Shown: positions 7,740 to 16,709 of the stretch, one piece after another | Position numbering within the stretch: position 1 is the stretch's first letter | Layout: each line of letters opens with the position of its first letter | Source: Pedobacter africanus | GTDB taxonomy: Bacteria; Bacteroidota; Bacteroidia; Sphingobacteriales; Sphingobacteriaceae | Assembly: GCF_900176535.1 (NCBI RefSeq) | Contig: NZ_FWXT01000001.1 | Span: 868,001-932,000, forward strand | Reading direction: 5' to 3' | DNA: 64,000 nucleotides | Translations under genes and position numbers: made by a program | Notes under the pieces: model-generated | The model's input: only the letters and a program-made list of their open reading frames with translations | Database searches by the model: none | What the model was told of the DNA's origin: nothing

Positions 7740-8354
7740 ATGATAACGACAGATATTTCCGAAGCATCCTTAAAAGTTTTCAGGGCAGGACTGTCCAGGT
7801 TTGCCAGTTTCAGCGAAGCGGAATGGGTAGAACTCCTGCCTTACCTTAAAGCAATGAGGCTCAAAAAGAAAGAGCATTTCTCCGTACAGGGCGCGATTTG
7901 CAAATATATCGGTTTCATCATTACAGGCTCTGTCCGTTACTATCATGTTAAAGATGGTTTGGAAATCACCGGCTATTTCAGTTTCGAAAACGAATTTGTC
8001 AGTTCCTATAAAAGTTATGTTACCCAGCAGCCGGCAGCCGGTTATATACAGGCGCTGGAGCAGACTGAGCTGATCGTTATTTCCCATAAAAATATGCAGC
8101 TGATGCTCAGCCATCCCACGCTGGCTTTCAAAATGGAACGTTTTGGCCGGCTGGTCGCCGAGTATTATATCTGCTGTTACGAAGACCGCATTGCCTCCTT
8201 CATTACCCAGACACCTGAAGAACGTTACATGCAGATGCTGGAAAAGCAAGGCGATATCATGTTGAGGGTACCGCAGCATTATGTTGCCAACTTTTTAGGC
8301 ATTACGCCTGTTTCGTTATCAAGGATAAGGAAAAGAACCTTACTGATCTATTAG
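7740..8354 (+). CDS. Crp/Fnr family transcriptional regulator
   Basis: It has a cyclic-nucleotide-binding beta-barrel fold in residues about 10-130 (GFIITGSVRYYHV...TGYFSFENEFVSSYKSYV) and a short C-terminal region ending YVANFLGITPVSLSRIRKR, the recognition helix of Bacteroidota Crp-type regulators. The barrel lacks the usual cAMP phosphate-binding signature, so the ligand is unknown. The gene is single; it may act on the epimerase-like gene downstream, which is inference only. Confidence 0.88.
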   Translation: MITTDISEASLKVFRAGLSRFASFSEAEWVELLPYLKAMRLKKKEHFSVQGAICKYIGFIITGSVRYYHVKDGLEITGYFSFENEFVSSYKSYVTQQPAAGYIQALEQTELIVISHKNMQLMLSHPTLAFKMERFGRLVAEYYICCYEDRIASFITQTPEERYMQMLEKQGDIMLRVPQHYVANFLGITPVSLSRIRKRTLLIY

Positions 8355-8398
8355 AAAATTTCCTTAAAGTTTAACATGCGTCCTATAGAGGTCCGGAC

Positions 8399-8453
8399 TG
8401 AGCCCACCTTCAGCCCACAGTGAGCCCACGTTGAGCCCACGTTGAGCCCACGT
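8399..8453. repeat. Five tandem 11-bp repeats (TGAGCCCACGT)
   Basis: Five consecutive 11-bp units start at 8399, 8410, 8421, 8432 and 8443. The last three are identical (TGAGCCCACGT) and the first two have three or fewer changes outside the AGCCCAC core. Eleven bp is about one helical turn, so a protein could bind the same face repeatedly. They lie between the Crp-type regulator and the epimerase-like gene. Confidence 0.8.
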
Positions 8454-8567
8454 TTTTCTCGAAAAAAGGTGGGATCCCTATGGGTTAACCTAAGGTTAAT
8501 CATGGGCTGAAATAAAGGCTAACTGATTCCTTATCTTTTGTTAACGTTTTTCGTCACAAACCTGCCC

Positions 8568-8575
8568 TATTTTTG
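8568..8575 (+). promoter_or_regulatory. Candidate -7 box (TATTTTTG)
   Basis: TATTTTTG fits TAnnTTTG and lies 23 bp before the start at 8599. No clear -33 box is at the expected distance. Confidence 0.45.
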
Positions 8576-8598
8576 TCTTAAATAAAAACGGAGAAAAT

Positions 8599-9534
8599 AT
8601 GCATACCATACTTGGGGCCGGCGGGCCTACAGCAAACGCACTTACCAGGGAACTGCTGTTCAACAATCCAAATGAAACCATTCGGCTGGTTAGCCGTAGG
8701 CCGGTAAAAACCGAAGGTACAAATATTAGCTGGCAAAAAGCAGACCTGCTGAATTATCACGAAGTATTGGAAGCGGTAAAAGGCTCAAAGGTAATTTACA
8801 TGTGTGCAGGACTGGTTTACGATAAAAAAATCTGGCAGCAGCAATGGCCGGTTATCATGCAAAATTTAATTAATGTAACAAAGGAAACCCAGGCCAGACT
8901 TATATTTTTCGACAACGTGTACATGTATGGCCTTGTTGAGGGGCCTATGCTGGAAACTACACCTTACAACCCGGTCAGCATAAAAGGTGAGGTGAGGGCG
9001 CGTGTTGCTGCAAAACTTATGGATGAAGTAAAAGCGGGCAACCTGCAGGCCACCATTGCACGGGCTGCCGACTTTTATGGCACCGACTCGAAGAACAGTT
9101 TCCTGGATATGATGGTACTCGATAAATATGCCCTCAAACAAAGTGCACAATGGATTGGCGATCCTAAAGTATTGCACAATTTCACTTATATTCCCGATAC
9201 AGGTAAGGCCATGTACCTTTTAGGGCAAAATCCGGATTCGGGCAACCAGATCTGGCACCTACCAACTGCTGCCCCGCTAACCGGAAAAGAATTTATTGAA
9301 CTGGCCGCCAGCATATATAACGTAAAACCTGCATACAGCACCATCAACAAATTCATGTTGCAAATGGTTGGCCTGTTTAAAAAAGTAGTGGCCGGCACCG
9401 TAGAAATGTACTACCAGTACAACCACGATTACCATTTCAACTCTTCGAAATTTGAAAGCACTTTCGGAATAAAACCCACCGCATACGGTGATGGTATAAA
9501 ACAAATGTCTGAAACCCTGTACAAAGCAAGGTAA
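8599..9534 (+). CDS. NAD-dependent epimerase/dehydratase family protein
   Basis: This is a short-chain dehydrogenase of the extended type. It opens with the Rossmann motif ILGAGGPTANALTREL, which is a variant of GxxGxxG, and carries the middle region DNVYMYG with a Tyr at the expected place, then RAADFYG and a substrate-binding C-terminal half. The usual YxxxK catalytic pair is not obvious, so activity on nucleotide sugars is uncertain. At 311 residues it is full length. It stands alone with its own promoter-like box. Confidence 0.8.
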   Translation: MHTILGAGGPTANALTRELLFNNPNETIRLVSRRPVKTEGTNISWQKADLLNYHEVLEAVKGSKVIYMCAGLVYDKKIWQQQWPVIMQNLINVTKETQARLIFFDNVYMYGLVEGPMLETTPYNPVSIKGEVRARVAAKLMDEVKAGNLQATIARAADFYGTDSKNSFLDMMVLDKYALKQSAQWIGDPKVLHNFTYIPDTGKAMYLLGQNPDSGNQIWHLPTAAPLTGKEFIELAASIYNVKPAYSTINKFMLQMVGLFKKVVAGTVEMYYQYNHDYHFNSSKFESTFGIKPTAYGDGIKQMSETLYKAR

Positions 9535-9546
9535 GGGCCCATGTGG

Positions 9547-11433
9547 TTATCTGATGATGGAAAATTCGTACTGAATTTCCTGCTTAAAAACCCCTTCTAC
9601 CGTATGCACTTCCAATTCCAGGGGAAACGCTTTTAATGCCGGGTATGGTGCCCAGTAACGTTCTGCTTCTTTTCCAATGTTTAATATTGCATTGCCGGAA
9701 AGCAGTTTGAATTTGAATTGTTTATCACCTGCTGTAATCAATACCGTATGGGCATCAATCCTGGTAAATACGGTTCTTTTATAGTTGACAACAGGTTCTA
9801 TGATTTTTACAACCGGACTGCTATCGTGGTAAACCAGATTAATGGTTTTTATTAATGACCTGTCGGAAAAGAGATAGTCTATACTATAACCAACACCTCC
9901 TGCCAGCCAGTTCTTATCTTTCAATTCGCCTGTAGCCTTAACTTCAAACCTATCGGTTCCAACCTGTGCTCCTTCTATCCTGCTGTCAAACTCAAAAAGA
10001 TTGGTAAAATACCCCAGGCTGTCAGTATACTCAATTCTGGGGGTTAAAGATTTTATGCCCGGGGCCTCGGGAAAACTCATGGGCTCTGGCCTGGAATATT
10101 CCGTTACGCTTGAAGCCGTTAAATAACCGTGATCTTTTACCCATAAGTTGGAGATGGCCCCACCTGCAGGACGGTACATGTATTTGCTTTTTGCACCTGC
10201 CTTGTAATCCTTGTATCCATAACCGGTAACGGTTGCCATAAAATTTGCGGTGCGGAGCTGGATGACATCCATGGTCTTGAAATGCTTCATCCAGCCTGTT
10301 TCTTCTGTAGGTAACCGGGCCAGCACGCGATTGGCATGTGTTTCCAGTTCCCAGGCCATAGCTAGGTTTTTCGCTTTGGTAAAGGTTGGATAGATACAGG
10401 GTGGCCGGGACATCACTGCTTCGTGATGGGGACCGTAGGCGACAAGCCCGCCGGGCAGGATGTTTTTGCGCAGGTACTGCAGGTTTTTTAAGGACGCCTT
10501 ACCATACCGCGGGTCTTCATCGGCATACAAGGAAAACAAAACCTGGCAGCCATCGGAGGTAGCACCGCCGTAGGTGGTCCATTTATTGGAACGGATACCC
10601 CATGAATTGTCCAGCGAACCATCAGGGTAAATGAAATATAGATGGGATTTAAGGGCGTGCTTAACGGCATTGTTAACCACCGTATCGTTGTTTAATTTCG
10701 CATAAAACCCCAGCCCCCATAACGACATCTCCATGCTATAGCCCAGGTCGGCCCCGAGCTTATTGGCATGGGTTCGTCCGCCTTCTCCGTTTAAAAAGCC
10801 ATCCTCATCCATTTTTGAGACCGTACGGTGCGCCATCTCTTTCGCCCTTTTCATGTACTTTTCATCTTTAAAAAACAGAGCTGCCTTAGCCAGGGTAGCG
10901 CAGGTGGTGGCTACGTAATTGATGCTGGCAAACTCGGGTGTCATTACCTGGTACAAATAATCGACCGCCTTGTGGATGGCCATGTTCCACATGGCCTTTT
11001 CGGCTGCATTTAAATGGGTTTCCAGATGGCCCCAGGCCAGCATTAGCATGAGTACCTGATCTGTAGTTGTACCTGTCCATTCTTCGGGCGTTTCTTTCCA
11101 GCTGCCATCGGTTTGCTGCTGTTTAATGAGCCAGTTACCTGTACGAACGGCAGCCTCCAGGTATTGGCGCTTACCCGTAATTTTATAGGCGATGGCAAAT
11201 GGATATACCGCCTCCGAGGCCCGGGTATGCAATACCTGGTCGTAGTCGCATTTCAGTGCGCCAAAATCCTGTTTTTTCTTGTCCTTTAGCTGGTGTTGCA
11301 GCAGTACGTCTGCCAGCCCAACAAGCGTTGTGGCATATTCCTTTTTAAGATCTGTATTTTGCGCCTTACTTTTTAAGGAAAAGACAAGGGCAATCAAAAT
11401 GAGAAATGGCAATTTTAATCTAAATCCTGTCAT
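9547..11433 (-). CDS. Secreted alpha/alpha-toroid protein, possible polysaccharide lyase or hydrolase
   Basis: It has a signal peptide (to about residue 24, ending KAQ), then about 350 residues with repeated helical hairpins and aromatic/His patches (TGNWLIKQQQTDGSWKET, EGGRTHANKLGADLGYSMEMSLWGLG) that look like an alpha/alpha toroid. The last 200 residues look like beta-strands, as in lyases with a toroid plus beta-sandwich. I do not recognise a family with certainty. It is the last gene of the glycan cluster, 13 bp after the 919-residue lipoprotein gene, so it likely acts on the same polymer outside or in the periplasm. Confidence 0.6.
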   Translation of the reverse strand: MTGFRLKLPFLILIALVFSLKSKAQNTDLKKEYATTLVGLADVLLQHQLKDKKKQDFGALKCDYDQVLHTRASEAVYPFAIAYKITGKRQYLEAAVRTGNWLIKQQQTDGSWKETPEEWTGTTTDQVLMLMLAWGHLETHLNAAEKAMWNMAIHKAVDYLYQVMTPEFASINYVATTCATLAKAALFFKDEKYMKRAKEMAHRTVSKMDEDGFLNGEGGRTHANKLGADLGYSMEMSLWGLGFYAKLNNDTVVNNAVKHALKSHLYFIYPDGSLDNSWGIRSNKWTTYGGATSDGCQVLFSLYADEDPRYGKASLKNLQYLRKNILPGGLVAYGPHHEAVMSRPPCIYPTFTKAKNLAMAWELETHANRVLARLPTEETGWMKHFKTMDVIQLRTANFMATVTGYGYKDYKAGAKSKYMYRPAGGAISNLWVKDHGYLTASSVTEYSRPEPMSFPEAPGIKSLTPRIEYTDSLGYFTNLFEFDSRIEGAQVGTDRFEVKATGELKDKNWLAGGVGYSIDYLFSDRSLIKTINLVYHDSSPVVKIIEPVVNYKRTVFTRIDAHTVLITAGDKQFKFKLLSGNAILNIGKEAERYWAPYPALKAFPLELEVHTVEGVFKQEIQYEFSIIR

Positions 11434-11446
11434 GGTCTATATGGCT

Positions 11447-14206
11447 TTATTTCCTTAAATGATAGGATGCGGTATTGTTAAAAGTAGTGATTTCGGGCTG
11501 ATCTGTAAACACTTTTACAGAGATGACCGAAGGCAAGGCCGCCTGATCTAGTCTAAAACTGATCGTTTTCCAGCGCGGCTGCAGGTCATTTGGCGCTGCT
11601 ATATTTGTTATTACGCCAGAACTGACCTTTTTTTTGCCATTCCAGAGTTCTACGGTAATGTTCCTGGCATCTGCATTTCCCACATTGTGCACCCTAACAT
11701 CCAACTTTCCGTTTACAAAGAAAATATCACGGGGCGAAATCGCAACATCGGCCGCAATACCAGGCTGTGCACCGGCTTTTAGCTGTTCAATACTGATGGC
11801 CAGCAGTTTCCCTGAAGGAGCCTGCAATTGCACTTGGTTTACCCTTTCTTTAAGTACAATGATGCGTTCGGTTGCGTCAGCATCTATTGCTCCGTCATCA
11901 TCAAGGTCTGTTCCGCTCCGTAACCGGTAAACTCCGGGTTCCAGCAGCCAGGTCTGCATGGTTACGGTACGCGCTGCCCCAAAATTGTAAAGGGAAACAA
12001 ATGCAGATCTGGTATCACCCTGTCTGACAAACACGCCCATATCCGGACCGGTATTTTTCCAGGTGGCCACAGTAGAGGGGTATTCGTATCCCGAGCCGAA
12101 ATGCCCGGTATACATCCCGAAAAGTAAGTCGCTTCCGGGCACATACACCCTGTCAGTATATTTAACTTCTGTAGTTAAAAGCGGCAGGTTGTACCTCAAT
12201 GAACCCAGTACTTTTTCCAGCCCTTCGTTAACAACCTTTATGTTTTTACTAATGCTGTACTTGTTGTAAGAATTGCCATAAAGCGCGATCAGCTGGTTGT
12301 ATTTAGCGGTATTGCCTAGCTGCGCAGCCATGGTAAATACATCGGCCATGGGGTTATCCGTTGCACCCTTGTCTACCCCACCCCGCAGCAGCACTTTCTT
12401 TGCCCAGTTTAAAGAACCGGGTTCAGGATTTTCAGGCAGCTTTTCGAGGGCTGCCTGCTCCATCAGTTTATAACAAAAATCTACAGGCTTTAAAAAAGCG
12501 GTATTACCGGTTATACCGTACATGCCGATGAGCTGAGCATACATTTCGTTGATATGGCCCAGGCTTTCCCATTTATAGTAGTCGTACTCCAGGCCCGGAT
12601 CATACCATTTGCCGGTATGTGCGCCTATGCTGTCATCGGCAAAAACGATGGCCGCAGGCATCAGGCCTGCGGGTTTGCCCCCATCAGCACGAGCTGCATC
12701 TTCCAGCCAGGAATTGCCCCATTCAGTAAAAAGTCTCATGAGTGTAGGATTGCGGTTATACCAGGTCACCCATAAACCCGGCAATACAGCCCTTGCATTT
12801 AAAGGTACATCTACATTCATAGGAGCCTGTTCCAGTACTTCGCTGGCCGAAAGATAACATGACTTAAAATGCCGGTGCCCTTTGGGCGTGATGCCAGTCC
12901 ACACCTTTTCGAAATTCTGCATACTGATCATGCAACGTTCTATATATTCCGGATCGCCATAGCTGATCATGAACATAGATGGGTGGGTATCCCTGAACAG
13001 TTCGGCCGAGTGTTCTACATCATCTATTTTTTTCGCAAAGCCCCGTTCCAGGATCCCACTGTTCCAAACACCATCTGCCAGTCTGATGTACCCCTTTTTG
13101 GCAACGGCGTCATCCGCACCCAGAATGGCAGGCAGCCACCAACGCAGAATTTCGACATCATCGCCATATTTACCACCCAATTCGCCATTTGGTGCCTGCC
13201 TTTCATTTACCCACCAGTGGATGATCTTCAGCATTCTTTGCATAGCTTCTCGCTGTTTAACGGCCCATTGGGGCGCTCCTTTCGGATGAGGGAGCTGTTG
13301 AACTTCAAAAGGCACTTTTTCGCCCAGGTACATCCTGATCAGTGCGGCATCGGGATATTTCTTTTTAAGAATACTGAAATATTTTTGGGCGGCTGCCTCA
13401 TGGTATGGATCATAATCCTCACGGTTTAACCAGTAGTGGATTTTTGCAAGTAAGTAAATGGCTTTGTCGTATAAAGGGTCGCTTTCTGAAGCTGCAATCT
13501 GTTCCAGCAGGTCTGCCGCCAGGTACATTCTGAAGGTAAAATTAATACCGGAACTTTTGGCTGAGGCCGACCAGGCCCCCAGATTGTAATAATGTGCAGC
13601 TTTTAAATACCTTGCAACAAAATCGCCTTTGAGCTGCTTCACAGCTACAGTGTCCTGTTCAAAGCCCATATTTTCGCCTTCATTTTCAGGACTTAAAGGC
13701 CTGAATTCAATATTCTGAACCGCGATCCGGGTATCGGAAGTAACCTTTACAACCGCTGTTCCCTTACTGACATTTATGATCTTGTTTACGCTTTTTATAG
13801 GAATCCGGTACCATGGCGTCACAACTGAACCTGCGATCAATTCATTATTGCAGTAAACCGACTGCTTCAAAGGTTTTTCCGAATTGTCGCCCAGTGTAAG
13901 GGTTAAAAGGTAATCCCCATTGGGCAAATCAGCCCTAAAAATAAGGCTGTCTTTGGCCAGCACCCCATCCCGGTTCAGGTCATTGTTCCATTTTCCGGCC
14001 AGGGTATCAAAAGCAGCTTCGGGCTTATTTATCCATCCATAACCCCTTTCTTTGCTATATATTGTGGCAGGCTGAACACCGGTATATCCTTTTTCTACCG
14101 GCGAACCTGCAGTGCCCATATCGTATAGGTAGCTGTTTTTCACTGCAGGGCTACAGCATAGCAGTCCCGACAGAAATACTGGTATTATGCTCCACTGCAT
14201 CCTCAT
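11447..14206 (-). CDS. Large lipoprotein with CBM-like, toroid-like and CARDB-like regions
   Basis: The N-terminus has a lipobox (FLSGLLCC), so the protein is probably a lipoprotein. Residues about 30-170 resemble the carbohydrate-binding N-terminal region seen with rhamnogalacturonan lyases (GYGWINKP...NNDLNRDGV...FRADLPNGDYLLTLTLGD). A helical, Trp-rich middle part (about 190-700) follows, and residues about 810-919 look like a CARDB-type beta domain (KLDVRVHNVGNADARNITVELWNG). I do not recognise the catalytic family. Start and stop overlap by 1 bp with the GH105 gene upstream (TAATG), so they are co-translated. Confidence 0.6.
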   Translation of the reverse strand: MRMQWSIIPVFLSGLLCCSPAVKNSYLYDMGTAGSPVEKGYTGVQPATIYSKERGYGWINKPEAAFDTLAGKWNNDLNRDGVLAKDSLIFRADLPNGDYLLTLTLGDNSEKPLKQSVYCNNELIAGSVVTPWYRIPIKSVNKIINVSKGTAVVKVTSDTRIAVQNIEFRPLSPENEGENMGFEQDTVAVKQLKGDFVARYLKAAHYYNLGAWSASAKSSGINFTFRMYLAADLLEQIAASESDPLYDKAIYLLAKIHYWLNREDYDPYHEAAAQKYFSILKKKYPDAALIRMYLGEKVPFEVQQLPHPKGAPQWAVKQREAMQRMLKIIHWWVNERQAPNGELGGKYGDDVEILRWWLPAILGADDAVAKKGYIRLADGVWNSGILERGFAKKIDDVEHSAELFRDTHPSMFMISYGDPEYIERCMISMQNFEKVWTGITPKGHRHFKSCYLSASEVLEQAPMNVDVPLNARAVLPGLWVTWYNRNPTLMRLFTEWGNSWLEDAARADGGKPAGLMPAAIVFADDSIGAHTGKWYDPGLEYDYYKWESLGHINEMYAQLIGMYGITGNTAFLKPVDFCYKLMEQAALEKLPENPEPGSLNWAKKVLLRGGVDKGATDNPMADVFTMAAQLGNTAKYNQLIALYGNSYNKYSISKNIKVVNEGLEKVLGSLRYNLPLLTTEVKYTDRVYVPGSDLLFGMYTGHFGSGYEYPSTVATWKNTGPDMGVFVRQGDTRSAFVSLYNFGAARTVTMQTWLLEPGVYRLRSGTDLDDDGAIDADATERIIVLKERVNQVQLQAPSGKLLAISIEQLKAGAQPGIAADVAISPRDIFFVNGKLDVRVHNVGNADARNITVELWNGKKKVSSGVITNIAAPNDLQPRWKTISFRLDQAALPSVISVKVFTDQPEITTFNNTASYHLRK

Positions 14207-15927
14207 TATTTAAGTCTTGAAATCTCTATTCCTGCCGTGATGACCGCGCCTAAACCGCGCGGGTCATTGTCTATGGTTTTTCTTTTCATATAAAATTCAT
14301 CATCGTCGCCAAGTTCTGTGCCCTGACAAATGCCATGTACTACCCCCTTATCATCTATTTTGGATTTAACTGCCGCCCATCCAGCAAAGGCGTTTTTTCT
14401 GTAAGCTGCCCCTAACCAACCTTCCTTTACGCCCCTGGCCAAGGCAAGGGTAAACAGCGCCGTACAGGAAGTTTCTTCATAAGAATCGGGTCTGTTGAGT
14501 ACCTGGTGCCAGAAGCCGTTCTTGTTCTGATAACTGACCAGGATCTTCATCTGCTGTTTAAAATTGCTGAGCACCTGTTTATAGGCGACATGTGTTTTGG
14601 GCAACTTTGCCAGCAGTTCCGCATTGGCCCAGGCAATCCAGCCATTGGCACGCCCCCAGTAGGCGGCTGATGGCTGTTTTTTATGGTCGAACCAGGCATG
14701 TTTATATAAACCTGTTTCGCTGTTAAGCAGGTACTTTCTGAAGTTCAGCGCCTGTTTGGCCGCATCATCGTAGTACTTATTATCGCCAGTAATTTTGGCC
14801 ATCTGCAGCAGGAAGGGTACGCTCATGAACAAATCGTCGGCCCAAACCGTAAACTCAACAGGTTCAGGCCGGCAAAAAGTACCGTCTTTCAACCGTGCCT
14901 GCCCCTGGGCCACATACTGTGCTACAGGCATAACGAGCGCAGCCACCGCTTGGTCCTTTTCTTTTAAATACCATTCTGCAAAGGGCAGGATAGGCGCGCC
15001 GGTATCATCCAGCATGGTGCGGCGGAAGACCCGATGGTAGCTGCCCCGCCAGGCAAAAAGGGAATTGTACTGATAGCCGAAATAAGGAAGTTGTTGTAGG
15101 GTAAAATCAATATACTGCTTTGCAAAGTCGGTATATTTCCCGGCCCTATCCAGCGCCATGATGCTCCATACCATTGTCCCGTGCGAATAGTGCCAGTCGG
15201 TATAAGGATCACGCTGATAGGCAGCAGTAGGTGGGGTTTCCAGCTCAGGGATAAGGCGCTGCGGGCTTTTAACCCAGTTCAGTACGGTATTTCCGTTCAT
15301 GAGGTAATCAGGCATTTCGTTTTCCGGGGTTGTCTGCGATCTGCTGTTGAGTGGGCCCAGTAGCATCCAGGCACTGTTATGATTGTCTTCTTTAACCAGA
15401 GAACCGAATTTTGCGGAAGCGTTCAGATCGCCCAATCCTGTTACAGGCATTAAAAATACTACAGGAATTGCATTTACAGGCAGATTGTAAACAACTGTCA
15501 CCTCATTATCACCCTTTTTCAGGTCGGCTGAGAAACGTGTATTAAAAGTAAAACGGTTATAGGAAATCTCTTTAGGGATCTGAATGGCGGAACTTTCGCC
15601 TTTGTATACCTGCTTTTTATTGATCCAAATGCTGATGTTCCCCGCGTAGCTTAACCCAAAACCTATTGTAGTATCCTTAATAGCGGTAAGCCAGCTCCTG
15701 GCGTAAGCCTTTTGACCAGATAAGACTCCCAGGCTTCTAAAATCTATCACCTGCATCCCCAGCGCCTCTTTCTGCAGAACCAGGTCGAAGGCAAAACGGG
15801 TATCGGCAATGATCTTGTCGGCCACCTTTCTGGCCACAGAAAGGCCATCGTTCTGCTGTGCATGAGATGGTAAGGCCATCGCCATCAGCAATCCTGTTAT
15901 TGAAAATATCCTGCTCAATACATTCAT
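14206..15927 (-). CDS. GH105-type unsaturated uronyl hydrolase
   Basis: Members of GH88/GH105 remove 4,5-unsaturated uronic acids from oligosaccharides made by lyases. After a signal peptide (ending SHAQ) a beta-rich N-terminal domain spans to about residue 190. The six-hairpin domain then shows YWGRANGWIAWA near 415 and the end motif GVVHGICQGTELG...DPRGLGAVITAGIE. The extra N-terminal domain makes it longer (573) than the 370-residue simple GH105 enzymes. It lies between the deaminase and the large lipoprotein in the operon. Its presence implies that a lyase acts in the same pathway. Confidence 0.82.
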   Translation of the reverse strand: MNVLSRIFSITGLLMAMALPSHAQQNDGLSVARKVADKIIADTRFAFDLVLQKEALGMQVIDFRSLGVLSGQKAYARSWLTAIKDTTIGFGLSYAGNISIWINKKQVYKGESSAIQIPKEISYNRFTFNTRFSADLKKGDNEVTVVYNLPVNAIPVVFLMPVTGLGDLNASAKFGSLVKEDNHNSAWMLLGPLNSRSQTTPENEMPDYLMNGNTVLNWVKSPQRLIPELETPPTAAYQRDPYTDWHYSHGTMVWSIMALDRAGKYTDFAKQYIDFTLQQLPYFGYQYNSLFAWRGSYHRVFRRTMLDDTGAPILPFAEWYLKEKDQAVAALVMPVAQYVAQGQARLKDGTFCRPEPVEFTVWADDLFMSVPFLLQMAKITGDNKYYDDAAKQALNFRKYLLNSETGLYKHAWFDHKKQPSAAYWGRANGWIAWANAELLAKLPKTHVAYKQVLSNFKQQMKILVSYQNKNGFWHQVLNRPDSYEETSCTALFTLALARGVKEGWLGAAYRKNAFAGWAAVKSKIDDKGVVHGICQGTELGDDDEFYMKRKTIDNDPRGLGAVITAGIEISRLK

Positions 15928-15939
15928 AGGCCGGGCAAT

Positions 15940-16707
15940 TTAAAGGACAAGTGAAGCACTATCCTGGTCTAAAAATAAAGTCGCATCTGCGTGATTCCTC
16001 AGGCAAGTAGAAGGGTATCTGGCACTGACATTTTCGGTAAGTGTATACTTTACTGCCTGAGCCTTATTTTTACCCGGTACCATGCAAAAAATATATTTAG
16101 AGTGCAGCAAGGCTGGAATGGTTAAGGTGTAAGCCCATGAAGGCACATCGGCAACCGTTGGGAAACACCCGTCGTGTACTTGCTGCAGTTTGCAGGGCTC
16201 GTCAAGATCAATAATCTTAACCAGCACCGGATCATTAAAATCGGCCACATGGGGGTCATTGAATGCCAGGTGCGTATTTTCGCCGATGCCCATAAAGGTA
16301 ACATCAGGAGGCATTTGCTGCAGGAGCGCTGCATAACGCATGCTTTCAGCCTCTGTATCGTCGCCGGTTTCATTCAAATAGTACACTTTTTTTAGTGGCA
16401 GCTTTGAAAAAATCTTTTCATTGAGAAAGTTTCCGAAACGCTGTGGATGGTTTACCGGTAAACCGGTATACTCATCCATATGAAACGCATTTACACGGTC
16501 CCATGCGATGCCTTTTTCCAACGCAATGGCTTCGAGGAATTCCAGCTGAGAAGCAGCAGCGGCAAAAATGATATTGACTTCATCTTTGTGCTGCAGCAAT
16601 TCCTTCAGGCAATGCGCTGCCATTGCGGCAGCGCTGTTCCCCATTTCCCTCCTTGTTGAATAAATTTTAACTTTTAACTGGTCTTTTAAAAATTCATGAA
16701 TCATCAT
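15940..16707 (-). CDS. Glucosamine-6-phosphate deaminase-like isomerase
   Basis: NagB-type enzymes convert glucosamine-6-phosphate to fructose-6-phosphate and ammonia in the cytosol. Motifs seen are FHMDEYTGLP near residue 80 and GIGENTHLAFNDP near 140, where NagB normally has GIGxDGHIAFNEP; the D-G to N-T change could alter the substrate. At 255 residues it is close to family length. It sits inside the glycan cluster next to the TonB receptor, so an amino sugar is likely released from the substrate. A 6-phosphogluconolactonase role is less likely. Confidence 0.82.
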   Translation of the reverse strand: MMIHEFLKDQLKVKIYSTRREMGNSAAAMAAHCLKELLQHKDEVNIIFAAAASQLEFLEAIALEKGIAWDRVNAFHMDEYTGLPVNHPQRFGNFLNEKIFSKLPLKKVYYLNETGDDTEAESMRYAALLQQMPPDVTFMGIGENTHLAFNDPHVADFNDPVLVKIIDLDEPCKLQQVHDGCFPTVADVPSWAYTLTIPALLHSKYIFCMVPGKNKAQAVKYTLTENVSARYPSTCLRNHADATLFLDQDSASLVL

Positions 16708-16709
16708 AT

